From positions 8,188-72,187 of the forward strand of contig CAYWKS010000014.1 in the NCBI GenBank assembly GCA_964458935.1: DNA of 64,000 bases, read 5' to 3'. The stretch comes from CAYWKS01 sp964458935 (GTDB taxonomy: Bacteria > Planctomycetota > Phycisphaerae > Phycisphaerales > Zrk34). The notes under the pieces are model-generated. The model was not told where the DNA came from. It was given only the letters and a program-made list of their open reading frames with translations, and did no database searches. The translations under genes were made by a program, and so were the position numbers. Shown here in pieces: positions 51,110 through 59,870 of the stretch (positions are counted from its first letter, which is position 1; each line of letters opens with the position of its first letter).

Positions 51110-51616
51110 ATGCAAGCAAGAGACATCGCACCGTTCGTCCGCTCGGTGAACCACATCTTCACGACGATGCTGCAGGTCCACGTCGAGACCGGGGAGCCCG
51201 CGATCAAGGAGCCCTACAGCCCCTGCTACGACGTCTCGGGCATCATCGGCCTGAGCGAGGAGGTCACCGGGGCCGTCGTGCTCAGCTTCCCGTCCGACAC
51301 CGCGACCCGTGTCGTGGAGCTGTTCACCGGCATGAAGCTGGCCGTGGACGACCCGGACTTCGCCGATGCGATCGGCGAACTGGTGAACATGGTCACCGGC
51401 GGCGCCAAGGCCGAGTTCACCGATCGCCGCGTGTCGATCAGTTGTCCGTCGATGGTCGTGGGGGCGGGCCATCGGGTGTTCCAGCAGAAGAGCCGGCCGA
51501 TCGTGGAGATCCCCTGCGATTGCGAGTGCGGCCCGTTCAGCGTCCTCGTGTCCATGAAGCCGGTCGAGGCCGGCGATCAGCCGGCGCCCGCTGTGGAAGC
51601 CGCTTCCTCGAACTGA
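51110..51616 (+). CDS. cheX: CheX-type CheY-P phosphatase
   Basis: 168 aa. CheX/CheC family: the active helix signature DxxxExxN appears as DAIGELVNMVTGGAKAEF, followed about 20 residues on by the conserved Pro in SCPSMV. It would remove phosphate from CheY. N-terminus FVRSVNHIFTTMLQV is typical of CheX. A strong AAAGGAAG ribosome site precedes the ATG. No cheZ or cheC is present, so this is the only visible phosphatase. Confidence 0.9.
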   Translation: MQARDIAPFVRSVNHIFTTMLQVHVETGEPAIKEPYSPCYDVSGIIGLSEEVTGAVVLSFPSDTATRVVELFTGMKLAVDDPDFADAIGELVNMVTGGAKAEFTDRRVSISCPSMVVGAGHRVFQQKSRPIVEIPCDCECGPFSVLVSMKPVEAGDQPAPAVEAASSN

Positions 51617-51636
51617 ATGCCCCGGGAGTTTTACCC

Positions 51637-52005
51637 ATGAGAATCATGCTGGTCGATGACTCGCGCACGATGCGCAACATCCAGAAGACCGTTCTCGCGC
51701 AGTTCGGCCACACCGATATCGACGAGGCGTCGGACGGGGTGGATGCGCTGAGCAAGGTGCAGGCGGCGATGCCCGACCTGATCCTGTTGGACTGGAACAT
51801 GCCCAACATGGACGGCCTGACCTTCCTGAAGAAGCTGCGTGAGAAGAACCGTAGCGTGCCCGTGGTCATGGTCACCACCGAGGCGGAGAAGTCTCGGGTG
51901 ATCGAGGCCATCAAGGCCGGTGTCAACAACTACGTCATCAAGCCTTTCACACCCGACCAGCTCAACGAGCGCATCAGCGAGACGCTCGCCAAGATCGCCA
52001 GTTGA
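51637..52005 (+). CDS. cheY: Chemotaxis response regulator CheY
   Basis: 122 aa, single receiver domain: MRIMLVDDSRTMRNI, phospho-acceptor Asp52 in LILLDWNMPNMDG, Thr/Ser-switch MVTTEAEKS and Lys in YVIKPFTPDQL. It carries the output of CheA. It lies 20 bp after cheX and 21 bp before the DUF342 gene. Confidence 0.95.
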   Translation: MRIMLVDDSRTMRNIQKTVLAQFGHTDIDEASDGVDALSKVQAAMPDLILLDWNMPNMDGLTFLKKLREKNRSVPVVMVTTEAEKSRVIEAIKAGVNNYVIKPFTPDQLNERISETLAKIAS

Positions 52006-52026
52006 GCGCGGGGACGGAGCTTGGCC

Positions 52027-53523
52027 ATGTCCCAGACCACGACCCAGAATCCCATCGGCGTCCGGGTCAGCGGCGACGCGATGAACGCCCGGCTGACGAT
52101 CGCCGCCGAGACCGACCCGGAAGTGGCAACCGCGCAGGCGTGCCTCGATGAGCTGCGCGGCCAGTCGCTGCTGATCAACGACGCCATCGAGGCGGAGGTC
52201 GAAGCGTTCGTGGCGCGGTACGCCCAGGCCACGCACGCCCCCGCCGAGCTGGTCATCGAGGGCAAGCCGCCCGTCCCCGGCGACAACGGGCGTTTCGAGT
52301 GGGCGCCCGGGTGCGACCCCGCCCAGGCCGATCGCGCCCCGGTCGCCGACGGCAACGCCGTCGACTACTACGAGCGGAGCCCGTTCGTGACCATCCAGGC
52401 CGGCCAGGTCGTCGGGCACATCATCCCGCCGACGATCGGCGAGGTGGGCGTCAACCTCCGGGGCGAGACGGTCCCCGCCAAGCCGGGCAAGCCCTGCGCG
52501 ATGAACATCGACGGGCACAGCATCGCCACGGCGCACGACGGCTCTTGCCGCGCGATCGTGGACGGCGTCATCCACTTCAAGGGCAACCGGATCGCCGTCA
52601 ACCCGCAGCTCGACGTCGGCGGGTTCGTCGACTTCCACACCGGCAACATCCGCTTCGCGGGCAACGTCATCATCCACAAGGGTGTCCGCGACCGGTTCCG
52701 CGTCACCGCCACCGGCAGCATCTCGATCGCCCAGCTCGTCGAGGCCGCCACCGTCGAGACCGGGGGGGACCTGCACATGACCGGCGGGATGGCCGCCAAG
52801 GGCGCCGGCCGCATCGAGGTCGGCCAGGACCTGTACACCCGCTACCTCGCGAACGTCTCGGGGCTGGTCAAGCGCGATGCGTTCGTCGAGCGCGAGGTGA
52901 TCCAGTGCGACCTGGGGATCAACCGCCACCTGCGCGTCGAGCGCGGGGCGCTGATCGGGGGGTGCAGCCGTGTCGGCGGCTCGGTCCGCCTGGTGGAGCT
53001 GGGCTCCCGGGCGCACCTCAAGACCGTGCTCACACTGGGCACCCTGCCCGAGCTGGAACAGATGATGGGCCTGCTGGAGCAGCACATGACCGAGCTCCGC
53101 GGCAAGACCGACGCGGTGGACGGCGAGCTCTTGCAGTTGTGCAGCAAGGCCCGCCGCTCACCGGAAGAAGACCGCCGCATGGCCGAGCTGATGCAGGCCG
53201 GCCCGGAGCTCGAAGTCCGCATGGCCGAGGCCCAGCGCCGCGAGCAGCAGATGCGCGAGCGGTATGAGCAATGGCGCCGCGTGGACCTCGTGGTCGACCA
53301 GGCCATCCACGCCGGCACCACCGTCCGGGTCGACGATCGCGTCGTCATCTTCGACGAGTCGATCCACAAGCCCGTGCGGATCGCCTGGACCCGCCAGCGC
53401 CGCCTCGTCATCGCGGTGGGCGACGGCACGCTCCATCCCGTCGAGCAGTCGCCGTTCGTCCGGGTCGCGTGCGCCGAGCGCGACGACCCGGAGGTCGCCC
53501 AACCCGCCGAACCGCGGGCCTGA
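52027..53523 (+). CDS. DUF342 (FapA-like) protein
   Basis: 498 aa from the ATG at 52027 (a TTG at 52021 is also open). It matches the FapA/DUF342 family: RSPFVTIQAGQVVGHIIPPTIGEVGVNLRGETVPAKPGKPC, IDGHSIATAHDGSCRAIVDGVIHFKGNRIAVNPQLDVGGFVDFHTGNIRFAGNVIIHKGV, then a beta-helix-like stretch of Gly-rich repeats and a coiled coil (residues about 345-425). In Bacillus FapA-like proteins are flagellar assembly or polar factors, and in Vibrio FapA is tied to flagellar and glucose response. No flagellar genes are in the window. Its place at the end of the che block suggests a role in output or localisation, by inference. Confidence 0.82.
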   Translation: MSQTTTQNPIGVRVSGDAMNARLTIAAETDPEVATAQACLDELRGQSLLINDAIEAEVEAFVARYAQATHAPAELVIEGKPPVPGDNGRFEWAPGCDPAQADRAPVADGNAVDYYERSPFVTIQAGQVVGHIIPPTIGEVGVNLRGETVPAKPGKPCAMNIDGHSIATAHDGSCRAIVDGVIHFKGNRIAVNPQLDVGGFVDFHTGNIRFAGNVIIHKGVRDRFRVTATGSISIAQLVEAATVETGGDLHMTGGMAAKGAGRIEVGQDLYTRYLANVSGLVKRDAFVEREVIQCDLGINRHLRVERGALIGGCSRVGGSVRLVELGSRAHLKTVLTLGTLPELEQMMGLLEQHMTELRGKTDAVDGELLQLCSKARRSPEEDRRMAELMQAGPELEVRMAEAQRREQQMRERYEQWRRVDLVVDQAIHAGTTVRVDDRVVIFDESIHKPVRIAWTRQRRLVIAVGDGTLHPVEQSPFVRVACAERDDPEVAQPAEPRA

Positions 53524-53682
53524 GGGCCGACCCGCCCGCGCCCGGCCGCCGAACGCCCGGCCCGGGCACACCGCCGCGCAGCGCCCGCGTCGCGCCGGCA
53601 TCCGCACGCTTCGTCCGCCGAAGTCGAGGGGGCCGGCCCCGCCTTGCAATTCCCCAGCCATGAGCACAGGATGTTACGGGCC

Positions 53683-55302
53683 ATGACGCGCCTGCTCTTG
53701 CTTATCCTGTGCGGCCTGTTCACCCCCTGCTCACCCGCTTGCGGTCAGACCATGCGATTCGACCTCCATGCCGACCAGATCGTCGGGCGGAACTCGGCGT
53801 TCTGGAAGGCCGCCGGGTCCGATCACCTGTTCTACCACGTCACGCGGCCGTCGGGGCAGGCGTTGCTGGACCGGATGCACCGGACCGGATCGCACCGTTA
53901 TCTCCGGACGCACCATACGTTCACCGGGGACGTCGGCCACGGGGTGCCACGCGGGCAGCAGGTCTACCACGAGGACCCGGCGGGCAATCCCGTCTACGAC
54001 TTCACCGCGGTCAACCGGGTGTATCGCGAGTACGTCAAGCGGGGGATCAAGCCCATCGTGGAGTATGACTTCATCCCCGGGCCGCTCGCGATCGATGCCG
54101 ACCAGCCCGCCGTCGGCAACGACGAGGGGTTCGTCGCGCGGCACACCGGGCCCCGGGACTGGGACCGGTGGTCGGACCTGATGAAGGCGGCCACGCGCAA
54201 CTTCATCGACACCTTCGGCGCGGAGGAGGTCCGAACCTGGTACTTCGAGGTGTGGAACGAACCGGACGCCTGGCCCGTCGAGGAGATGGACGTCTTCTTC
54301 AAGATGTACGACGTGTTCGTCGACGCGGTGACATCGGTGGACCCGCATCTCAAGGTCGGTGGGCCGGCGTGCTACCACGAGTATTTCCTGCGGCCGTTCC
54401 TGCACCACGTCGCACGCGGGACCAATCACGTCACCGGCCAGACCGGCACCCGCATCGACTTCGTCTCGTACCACATCTACGGGCTGTCGGGGCAGTGGCT
54501 GAACAAGCAGCCCTACATCCACCCGCGGGTGCAACGCTTCAGCCAGGCGGTGCTCTGGCTCCAGCGGATGCTCAAACAATACCCCGAGCTCAGCGGGACC
54601 GAGTTCCACCTCAACGAGTGGGGCCTATCGTCCAACTACTATCGCCAGGTCAAGGATTACCCGGCCCTGGCGTATCGCAACTCGGAGGAATCGGCGCTGT
54701 TCCTTGTGAAGCTGGTCGACGCGCTGTACCAGATCGAAGACGCGCATGGCCTGCCCACGTCGATGCTGCTGTACTGGGGCTTCTGCGGCGAGGCGGACGT
54801 GGATCGGTTCTTCATCGGCCGCCGCGAGCTCTCGACCGCGGGCGACGTGCCCAAGCCCATCCAGACCGGTTTCGAGATGCTCGCCCGCCTGAAAACGCAT
54901 CGCCTCGGCGTCGACCGCCCGACCCGCAACAGCCGCCTCGGCCTCATCGCGACCAAGTCCGACGACCGGGCGCTCGCCCTGCTGGCCTACAACTACGAGG
55001 AAACCGATGACCGGCTCGATCACGTCGACGAAGTCGCCGTGACCGTGCATGGCCTAGAGCCCGGCGGCGCGTACGCCGTCGCCGTCACGGCCCTCGATCG
55101 ACGGCACAACAACACGTATCGCGCCTGGCAGGCGGCGGGGCAGCCCGCGTCCGCCGCCGGCACCGACATCGCCGCCATCCGCGACGCCGCCAGGCTCGAG
55201 ACGACCGCCACGTACGAGGCGACCGCCGATGACCGCGGCGTTGCGACGCTCCACCTCCAACTCGAACGCCATTCCATGCAGTTGGTCGAGTTGACGCGCT
55301 AA
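53683..55302 (+). CDS. GH39-like glycoside hydrolase, exported
   Basis: 539 aa from the ATG at 53683. Signal peptide MTRLLLLILCGLFTPCSPACGQ (possible lipobox at PAC). A clan GH-A barrel: HRYLRTHHTFTG, YVKRGIKPIVEYDFIPG, WYFEVWNEPDAWP with the acid/base Glu, DFVSYHIYGLSGQ, and TEFHLNEWGLSS with the nucleophile Glu. The C-terminal 120 residues are a beta-sandwich. GH39 enzymes are beta-xylosidases or alpha-L-iduronidases; here the target is unknown. It converges with the lyase gene across a terminator. Confidence 0.8.
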   Translation: MTRLLLLILCGLFTPCSPACGQTMRFDLHADQIVGRNSAFWKAAGSDHLFYHVTRPSGQALLDRMHRTGSHRYLRTHHTFTGDVGHGVPRGQQVYHEDPAGNPVYDFTAVNRVYREYVKRGIKPIVEYDFIPGPLAIDADQPAVGNDEGFVARHTGPRDWDRWSDLMKAATRNFIDTFGAEEVRTWYFEVWNEPDAWPVEEMDVFFKMYDVFVDAVTSVDPHLKVGGPACYHEYFLRPFLHHVARGTNHVTGQTGTRIDFVSYHIYGLSGQWLNKQPYIHPRVQRFSQAVLWLQRMLKQYPELSGTEFHLNEWGLSSNYYRQVKDYPALAYRNSEESALFLVKLVDALYQIEDAHGLPTSMLLYWGFCGEADVDRFFIGRRELSTAGDVPKPIQTGFEMLARLKTHRLGVDRPTRNSRLGLIATKSDDRALALLAYNYEETDDRLDHVDEVAVTVHGLEPGGAYAVAVTALDRRHNNTYRAWQAAGQPASAAGTDIAAIRDAARLETTATYEATADDRGVATLHLQLERHSMQLVELTR

Positions 55303-55337
55303 GACGCCCGCGGCGCGCGGGGCTCGCGTGGACCAGA

Positions 55338-55363
55338 GGCCCGCCCACCGAAGCGGGCGGGCC
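55338..55363. terminator. Bidirectional terminator between the GH39 and lyase genes
   Basis: 9-bp stem, GGCCCGCCC (55338-55346) with GGGCGGGCC (55355-55363) and an 8-nt loop, centred in the 71-bp gap between two converging stops. Confidence 0.7.
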
Positions 55364-55373
55364 CCGTGTGCGA

Positions 55374-58300
55374 TTACCGGGCCTGCTTGGCCCGATCGAT
55401 GTAGCGATCCGTCAGGACGAACTTGAGCCAGATGGTCTCGGCGCCATCGTGCCAGACCTTGTCGGCCTGGTAGGCGTTCATGGCGCCGTGGCGTTCGGTC
55501 CGGTCGGCGACGCCGGCGGGGGTGGCCTTGACCAGCCCCGGCTCATACGCCGGATTCGTGTAGAACGACTCGGGCGGTTCCTGCGTGGTCATCATGCAAT
55601 CCTGCGTGAGGAACAGCGGCCGGCCCTTTCGCAGGGCGGTGAACGCCGCGCCGCGATGCTTGCCGTCGCACTTGGCCCTGTACACCAGCACGTCGCCCTT
55701 CTGGAGGTTGATGCTGTGGTTCCACACGCGTGAGTCGGGGGTGTTGCCGAGCTTGACGCCGTTGAGGTACACATCGCCGTCGGTGTAGGACAGCGCGGCG
55801 AGGTAGTCGTTGCGGATGCCGGCGTAGCGATCATCGTCGCCACCGAGCTTGTTGACCGAGACCTCGGCGGCGATGGCGTCAAGGTCGGCCTGGCTGTAGA
55901 CGAAGTCGTTGAAGGCCATCGGGCGGCGGTCGAAGCCCGGGCCCTGCCAACTGATCTCGTTGTTGGCCGACCAGTACTTGCCGCTCCACATGTTCGCCCA
56001 GAACTCGAAGGGGACGTAACCGGCCTTGAGCTTGACGTGGATCACGCGGGGGTAGGGCGCGCCCTGGTAGTCGTTCTCCGGGCTGACGACCTGGTTGCCG
56101 ACGAGCAGTTCGCCGTTGCCGCCGGCGCGGTAGTAGAAGGTGTAGACGCCGTCGGCGGGGACCTTGAGGTGGCCGGCGAAGTTCTGGCGGCCGCCCTTGG
56201 GCTTGAAGATGTACTCGCGCATGGCGCCGTCACTGACACCGGCGTAGCCGCTGTACTTGGACTCGACGATCCGGCCGTTGCGGTATCCCCGGCTCCCGAG
56301 GAAGTGGATGATGCCGGGCCGGGCGTCGTCGGGCGCGGCCACGCCCAGATCGGTCGCGTCGACGATGAGTTCCGCCCGGACGTCACGCGGGTCTTCGGGC
56401 TCGATGAAGTGGTAGTAGCGGTTGCCCTGCTGGGGGTAGGGCATGAGGTTCTGCTTGACGCGGTCGAGTTCGTCGGGCTTGGCGATGATCTGCCTGGGCG
56501 TCATCCGCTTCATGGGCCGGGTCGACGCGGCGGTGTGGATGTGCCACGTCGTGTCGGCGCCTTCCAGCTTGCGGTTGGGGAAGAACAGCTCCCGGGCGAG
56601 CTTCTGATCGCCGTCGATGTCCAGGCCGTGATCGTCCTCGGTGACGATGAACGTCCGGCCGTCGCGCTCGATGACCTGCTTGATCTGGAAGGCCCAGCCG
56701 GCGCCGGCCTGCCGGGCGTTATCCCAGCGGCGTTGATCGGCTTCCCAGTCCAGCACGTATTCGCTGTCGGGGTCTTTTTTCTTGGCGGCCTGGTACTTGC
56801 CGCGGCTGCGGCTGTGGTACTTGGAGTACCAGTCCTTGATGCTGCCGTTGATGATGTCGTCGTGCAGTTCCTGCTGGACGCCGTCGCTGTCGACGACGAT
56901 CCACGCGCCGACCAGTTCATCGCCGGCCGGGGGCAGGTGCGGCGTCACGCCGTTGGGCCCCGAGAGGTCGGCGACCTCGAACCCGTTGAAGTCGTCGCCG
57001 GCCCACGTGCGGAAGCTGCGGACGATGCGGCCGTTGTACTGCCCGACTTCCTGCTTGAGCGCGACGTCGCGGGCGTTGAGGTGGGTGCCGCCGACCATCC
57101 AGGCGTCGGGCTGGCCGCCGCCGGCCGGGCGCGAGATCACCGCCAGCCGGGCGTCGGTCTCCACGCCGGCCATGTCGAAGTCCAGCGGCCGGTCGTCGGT
57201 GGACATGAGCACCAGGTCCTTGCGACCGTCGCGGAACTCGATGAGCAGCGCGAGCGTGTTGCCCTCGTTGGCCAGCCGGGTGACGTCGGTGATGTTGCCC
57301 TGGCCCTTGAACGGCTCGTGGACACAGACGAACTGCGATTCGGCGTTCATGCCCTCATCGCGGTAGATGAGCTGGGGCAGTTGCTTCATGTCCATGGTGG
57401 ACCCGGGCTGGTCGACGCGGCGCGGGATCTCGGCGAGGTACGCCGTGGCGTTGGGCATGCCGATGAAGTGGTTGACCATGCCGACCGCGGGCTTGTCGGG
57501 GTCCACGTACAGGTCCTGGGGCCGGCCGTCGTCGTGCTGCCGCCAGGCGTTCTCCATGGTGTAGGTGAGCTTGAAGTCGCGGCCGCGGGGCACGGCACGG
57601 ACATTCGTGAACAGGCCATACTTGTCGTCGTACCGCACGTCGCCGCGGCCTTCGTCGTGCCACTCGGCGCCCTGGCGCATCAGCGGGCGATCGCCGGGCA
57701 GCTTGCGGCTCGGGCCGGACAACTCGGCCTTGGCGCCGTGGCGGTAGGAGCCGAGCAGCATGTACTCGCGCCACTTCCGCCCGCCGTTCATGCGGAACAG
57801 GTCCACGACGTACGGCCGCTCGGGGTCGACGGTCACGTTGACCAGCGTGCGCTCGAAGACGCCGTTGTCGTACCCGGGGTACATGTTCTCACCATCGACG
57901 CGGACGGCGGCGAGGCCGTTGAACCGCGGCTCGTAGAGCACGGGCTTGCCGTCGCCGACGGGCCCGCCGGCGTGGCCTCGGCCATCGATCAGCCCGGAGT
58001 TGTGCAGGAACACCTGGCCGTAGGTGGAGCGCATGCGGTGCTTGGGGTAGGTGATGTCGTCGACCATGTAATGCCCGTGGGCGTAGATCTGCATGCTCAT
58101 GGTGTCTTCGTGGCCGTGCTTGCTGTCGAGGCCGAAGAGCATGTGCGCCTGGATCTGATTCTCACCGACGCCGTCGCCGAGGACGACGTGCTTGAGCCCG
58201 TGCTTCATGACTTGGGTGCTTCGGGGCTTGGTGCGGCGGGTGATGTACGAGGCGCTGGGGAACCCGCCGCCGGCGTCGTTGTAGACCACGCCGCTGCCGT

Positions 58301-59630
58301 GCGGCAGGGCGATCTCGCGCTGGATGTTGTACGCCTTGCGGTGGAAGTCCTCGTAGTCGTGGTTGGGGTACCACCAGTAGTCGATCCGATCTTCGCCCGC
58401 GGGGGGGGTGAAGCTCTCGGGGTCAGAGTAACCGTTGAGGTCGCGCATCTGCATCATCGGGTTGAGCTGCAGCGCGGTGTAACCCGAGCCCTCGAAGTAT
58501 GCGCCGTCGGACCCGTAGATCCGGAACGGGATGCGGAGCATGTGGTCGGCGAAGCGTCGCATGTAGCGCGGGTCGTGCAGGAGCTTGCCGGTGGAGATGC
58601 CGCCGTGGCCGGGGCAGCCCTGCTGCCAGCCGTCGGAACCCACGTCTTCCAGCTTGCCTTCCTTGAACATGTCGGGGCGGATGAACTTGCAGATGTGGGT
58701 CAGGTACTTCGCCCGCAGGTCCACGCCGATCTCGTCGGAGTACTGCTTCCAGCCGTCGCTGCTGAAGAAGATGTCGTAAGCCTGACCCATGCCGATCGGG
58801 CCGGTCCACGACTCGCCGCGGCGGCTGTTGGTGCGGGTGTACGTGCTCTTCATGTGCAGGCCGGGATGGTAGTCTTTGTAGTTGTGCGCATAGTTCGCCA
58901 TGTAGAGCCAGCGCGGGAACACGTCGCACATCGCATCGACGAGGATGGCGGCCTTGTAGGCGAACGCCTCGTCGCCGGTCAGCGTGTAGGCGTCCTTGAG
59001 ATTGTGGAGCTGGCCCTGGACCCAGCGCATCTTGTGGTAGTCGATCTGGCTGTTCAGGTAGTACTTGGGGAAGCGCTTCTTGAATCCGTTCTTGTCCTTG
59101 GCGGTGTCCAGCCAGTAGCGGCGTTCGATCTTCTCGCCGAGGCGGTTGCGGAACACGTCCACGTGATTCATCGGGTACTTGGGGTTGTTGGGGAACTTCT
59201 CGCCGCACTTGTCGCAGTGGTACTGCTCGGGGTTGTCCTTGCTCCAGCGCCAATGGCCCCACTGGCGAGGCAACTGCGAGGAGTCGTTGAAGTCGTTCTT
59301 GGCGTTCTCCGGGCCCGCGTTGCATTCCGGGCAGCCCAGGTGGAGCAGACCGACCTGCTCGGGGATGAGCTTGAGGATCTCGGCCTTGCTCATGCTCATG
59401 ATCTCCCAGTTCTTCCACTGGTGGTACGACCCGCCGAGGTCGGGGTGGGTCCCCAGCACCGGGTGCTGGAACATCGGGTGGTCGGCGGTCTCGAACAGCA
59501 CCTGCCACTCGCTCTCGTCGACCTGGGGATAGGTGTCCCAGTCCTTGTCGTCCGCGGCGGCCACGTTCACCATGAGTGCGACGACGGCGAGCGCCGCGAT
59601 CCAGAACGGTCTGTCAATGCGGGTCCACAT
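55374..59630 (-). CDS. Large heparinase II/III-like polysaccharide lyase, exported
   Basis: 1418 aa. AAGGAG 7 nt before the ATG at 59630 fixes the start. Signal peptide RPFWIAALAVVALMVNVAAA. A zinc-ribbon-like segment follows (LHLGCPECNAG and YHCDKCGEKFPNN, about residues 100-155), then the alpha/alpha toroid, and the Hepar_II_III-type beta domain (DSKHGHEDTMSMQIYAHGHYMVDDITYP). The C-terminal 400 residues carry a PA14-like or jelly-roll element (VPADGVYTFYYRAGGNGELLVGNQVV) repeated in spirit near the end. Most such lyases are under 900 aa, so this is an extended form. Substrate (heparin-, alginate- or ulvan-like) cannot be told. Confidence 0.85.
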   Translation of the reverse strand: MWTRIDRPFWIAALAVVALMVNVAAADDKDWDTYPQVDESEWQVLFETADHPMFQHPVLGTHPDLGGSYHQWKNWEIMSMSKAEILKLIPEQVGLLHLGCPECNAGPENAKNDFNDSSQLPRQWGHWRWSKDNPEQYHCDKCGEKFPNNPKYPMNHVDVFRNRLGEKIERRYWLDTAKDKNGFKKRFPKYYLNSQIDYHKMRWVQGQLHNLKDAYTLTGDEAFAYKAAILVDAMCDVFPRWLYMANYAHNYKDYHPGLHMKSTYTRTNSRRGESWTGPIGMGQAYDIFFSSDGWKQYSDEIGVDLRAKYLTHICKFIRPDMFKEGKLEDVGSDGWQQGCPGHGGISTGKLLHDPRYMRRFADHMLRIPFRIYGSDGAYFEGSGYTALQLNPMMQMRDLNGYSDPESFTPPAGEDRIDYWWYPNHDYEDFHRKAYNIQREIALPHGSGVVYNDAGGGFPSASYITRRTKPRSTQVMKHGLKHVVLGDGVGENQIQAHMLFGLDSKHGHEDTMSMQIYAHGHYMVDDITYPKHRMRSTYGQVFLHNSGLIDGRGHAGGPVGDGKPVLYEPRFNGLAAVRVDGENMYPGYDNGVFERTLVNVTVDPERPYVVDLFRMNGGRKWREYMLLGSYRHGAKAELSGPSRKLPGDRPLMRQGAEWHDEGRGDVRYDDKYGLFTNVRAVPRGRDFKLTYTMENAWRQHDDGRPQDLYVDPDKPAVGMVNHFIGMPNATAYLAEIPRRVDQPGSTMDMKQLPQLIYRDEGMNAESQFVCVHEPFKGQGNITDVTRLANEGNTLALLIEFRDGRKDLVLMSTDDRPLDFDMAGVETDARLAVISRPAGGGQPDAWMVGGTHLNARDVALKQEVGQYNGRIVRSFRTWAGDDFNGFEVADLSGPNGVTPHLPPAGDELVGAWIVVDSDGVQQELHDDIINGSIKDWYSKYHSRSRGKYQAAKKKDPDSEYVLDWEADQRRWDNARQAGAGWAFQIKQVIERDGRTFIVTEDDHGLDIDGDQKLARELFFPNRKLEGADTTWHIHTAASTRPMKRMTPRQIIAKPDELDRVKQNLMPYPQQGNRYYHFIEPEDPRDVRAELIVDATDLGVAAPDDARPGIIHFLGSRGYRNGRIVESKYSGYAGVSDGAMREYIFKPKGGRQNFAGHLKVPADGVYTFYYRAGGNGELLVGNQVVSPENDYQGAPYPRVIHVKLKAGYVPFEFWANMWSGKYWSANNEISWQGPGFDRRPMAFNDFVYSQADLDAIAAEVSVNKLGGDDDRYAGIRNDYLAALSYTDGDVYLNGVKLGNTPDSRVWNHSINLQKGDVLVYRAKCDGKHRGAAFTALRKGRPLFLTQDCMMTTQEPPESFYTNPAYEPGLVKATPAGVADRTERHGAMNAYQADKVWHDGAETIWLKFVLTDRYIDRAKQAR

Positions 59631-59870
59631 GCAAAGCTCCTTGTGCGTCAGGCTTGCCTCCGGCGGGCTGTGCCCGGGCCGGTCGGGGGTTCTGGGTCGT
59701 GTATCAAGGTCCGGTGGCGGCGAGGACGCCGGCGGCACGCGCCACGCGAACCTGCTCAACGGGCCCAATGACCCGCTGACACAGTACAAAGACGTTTGGA
59801 GGTGAGGCTGTCTGACGCGCCCCAGCGGAAAATCGCCCGCGGAGCCATGCGGCGGCGGCCGGGCCGCGCC

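Noticed and set aside
56037..59771. A 1244-codon open frame antisense to the heparinase-like lyase
   Set aside because: It lies wholly inside the lyase on the opposite strand, its translation is a Val/Asp/Gly/Ala-rich composition shadow with no motif, and the lyase frame has a signal peptide, domains and a Shine-Dalgarno.
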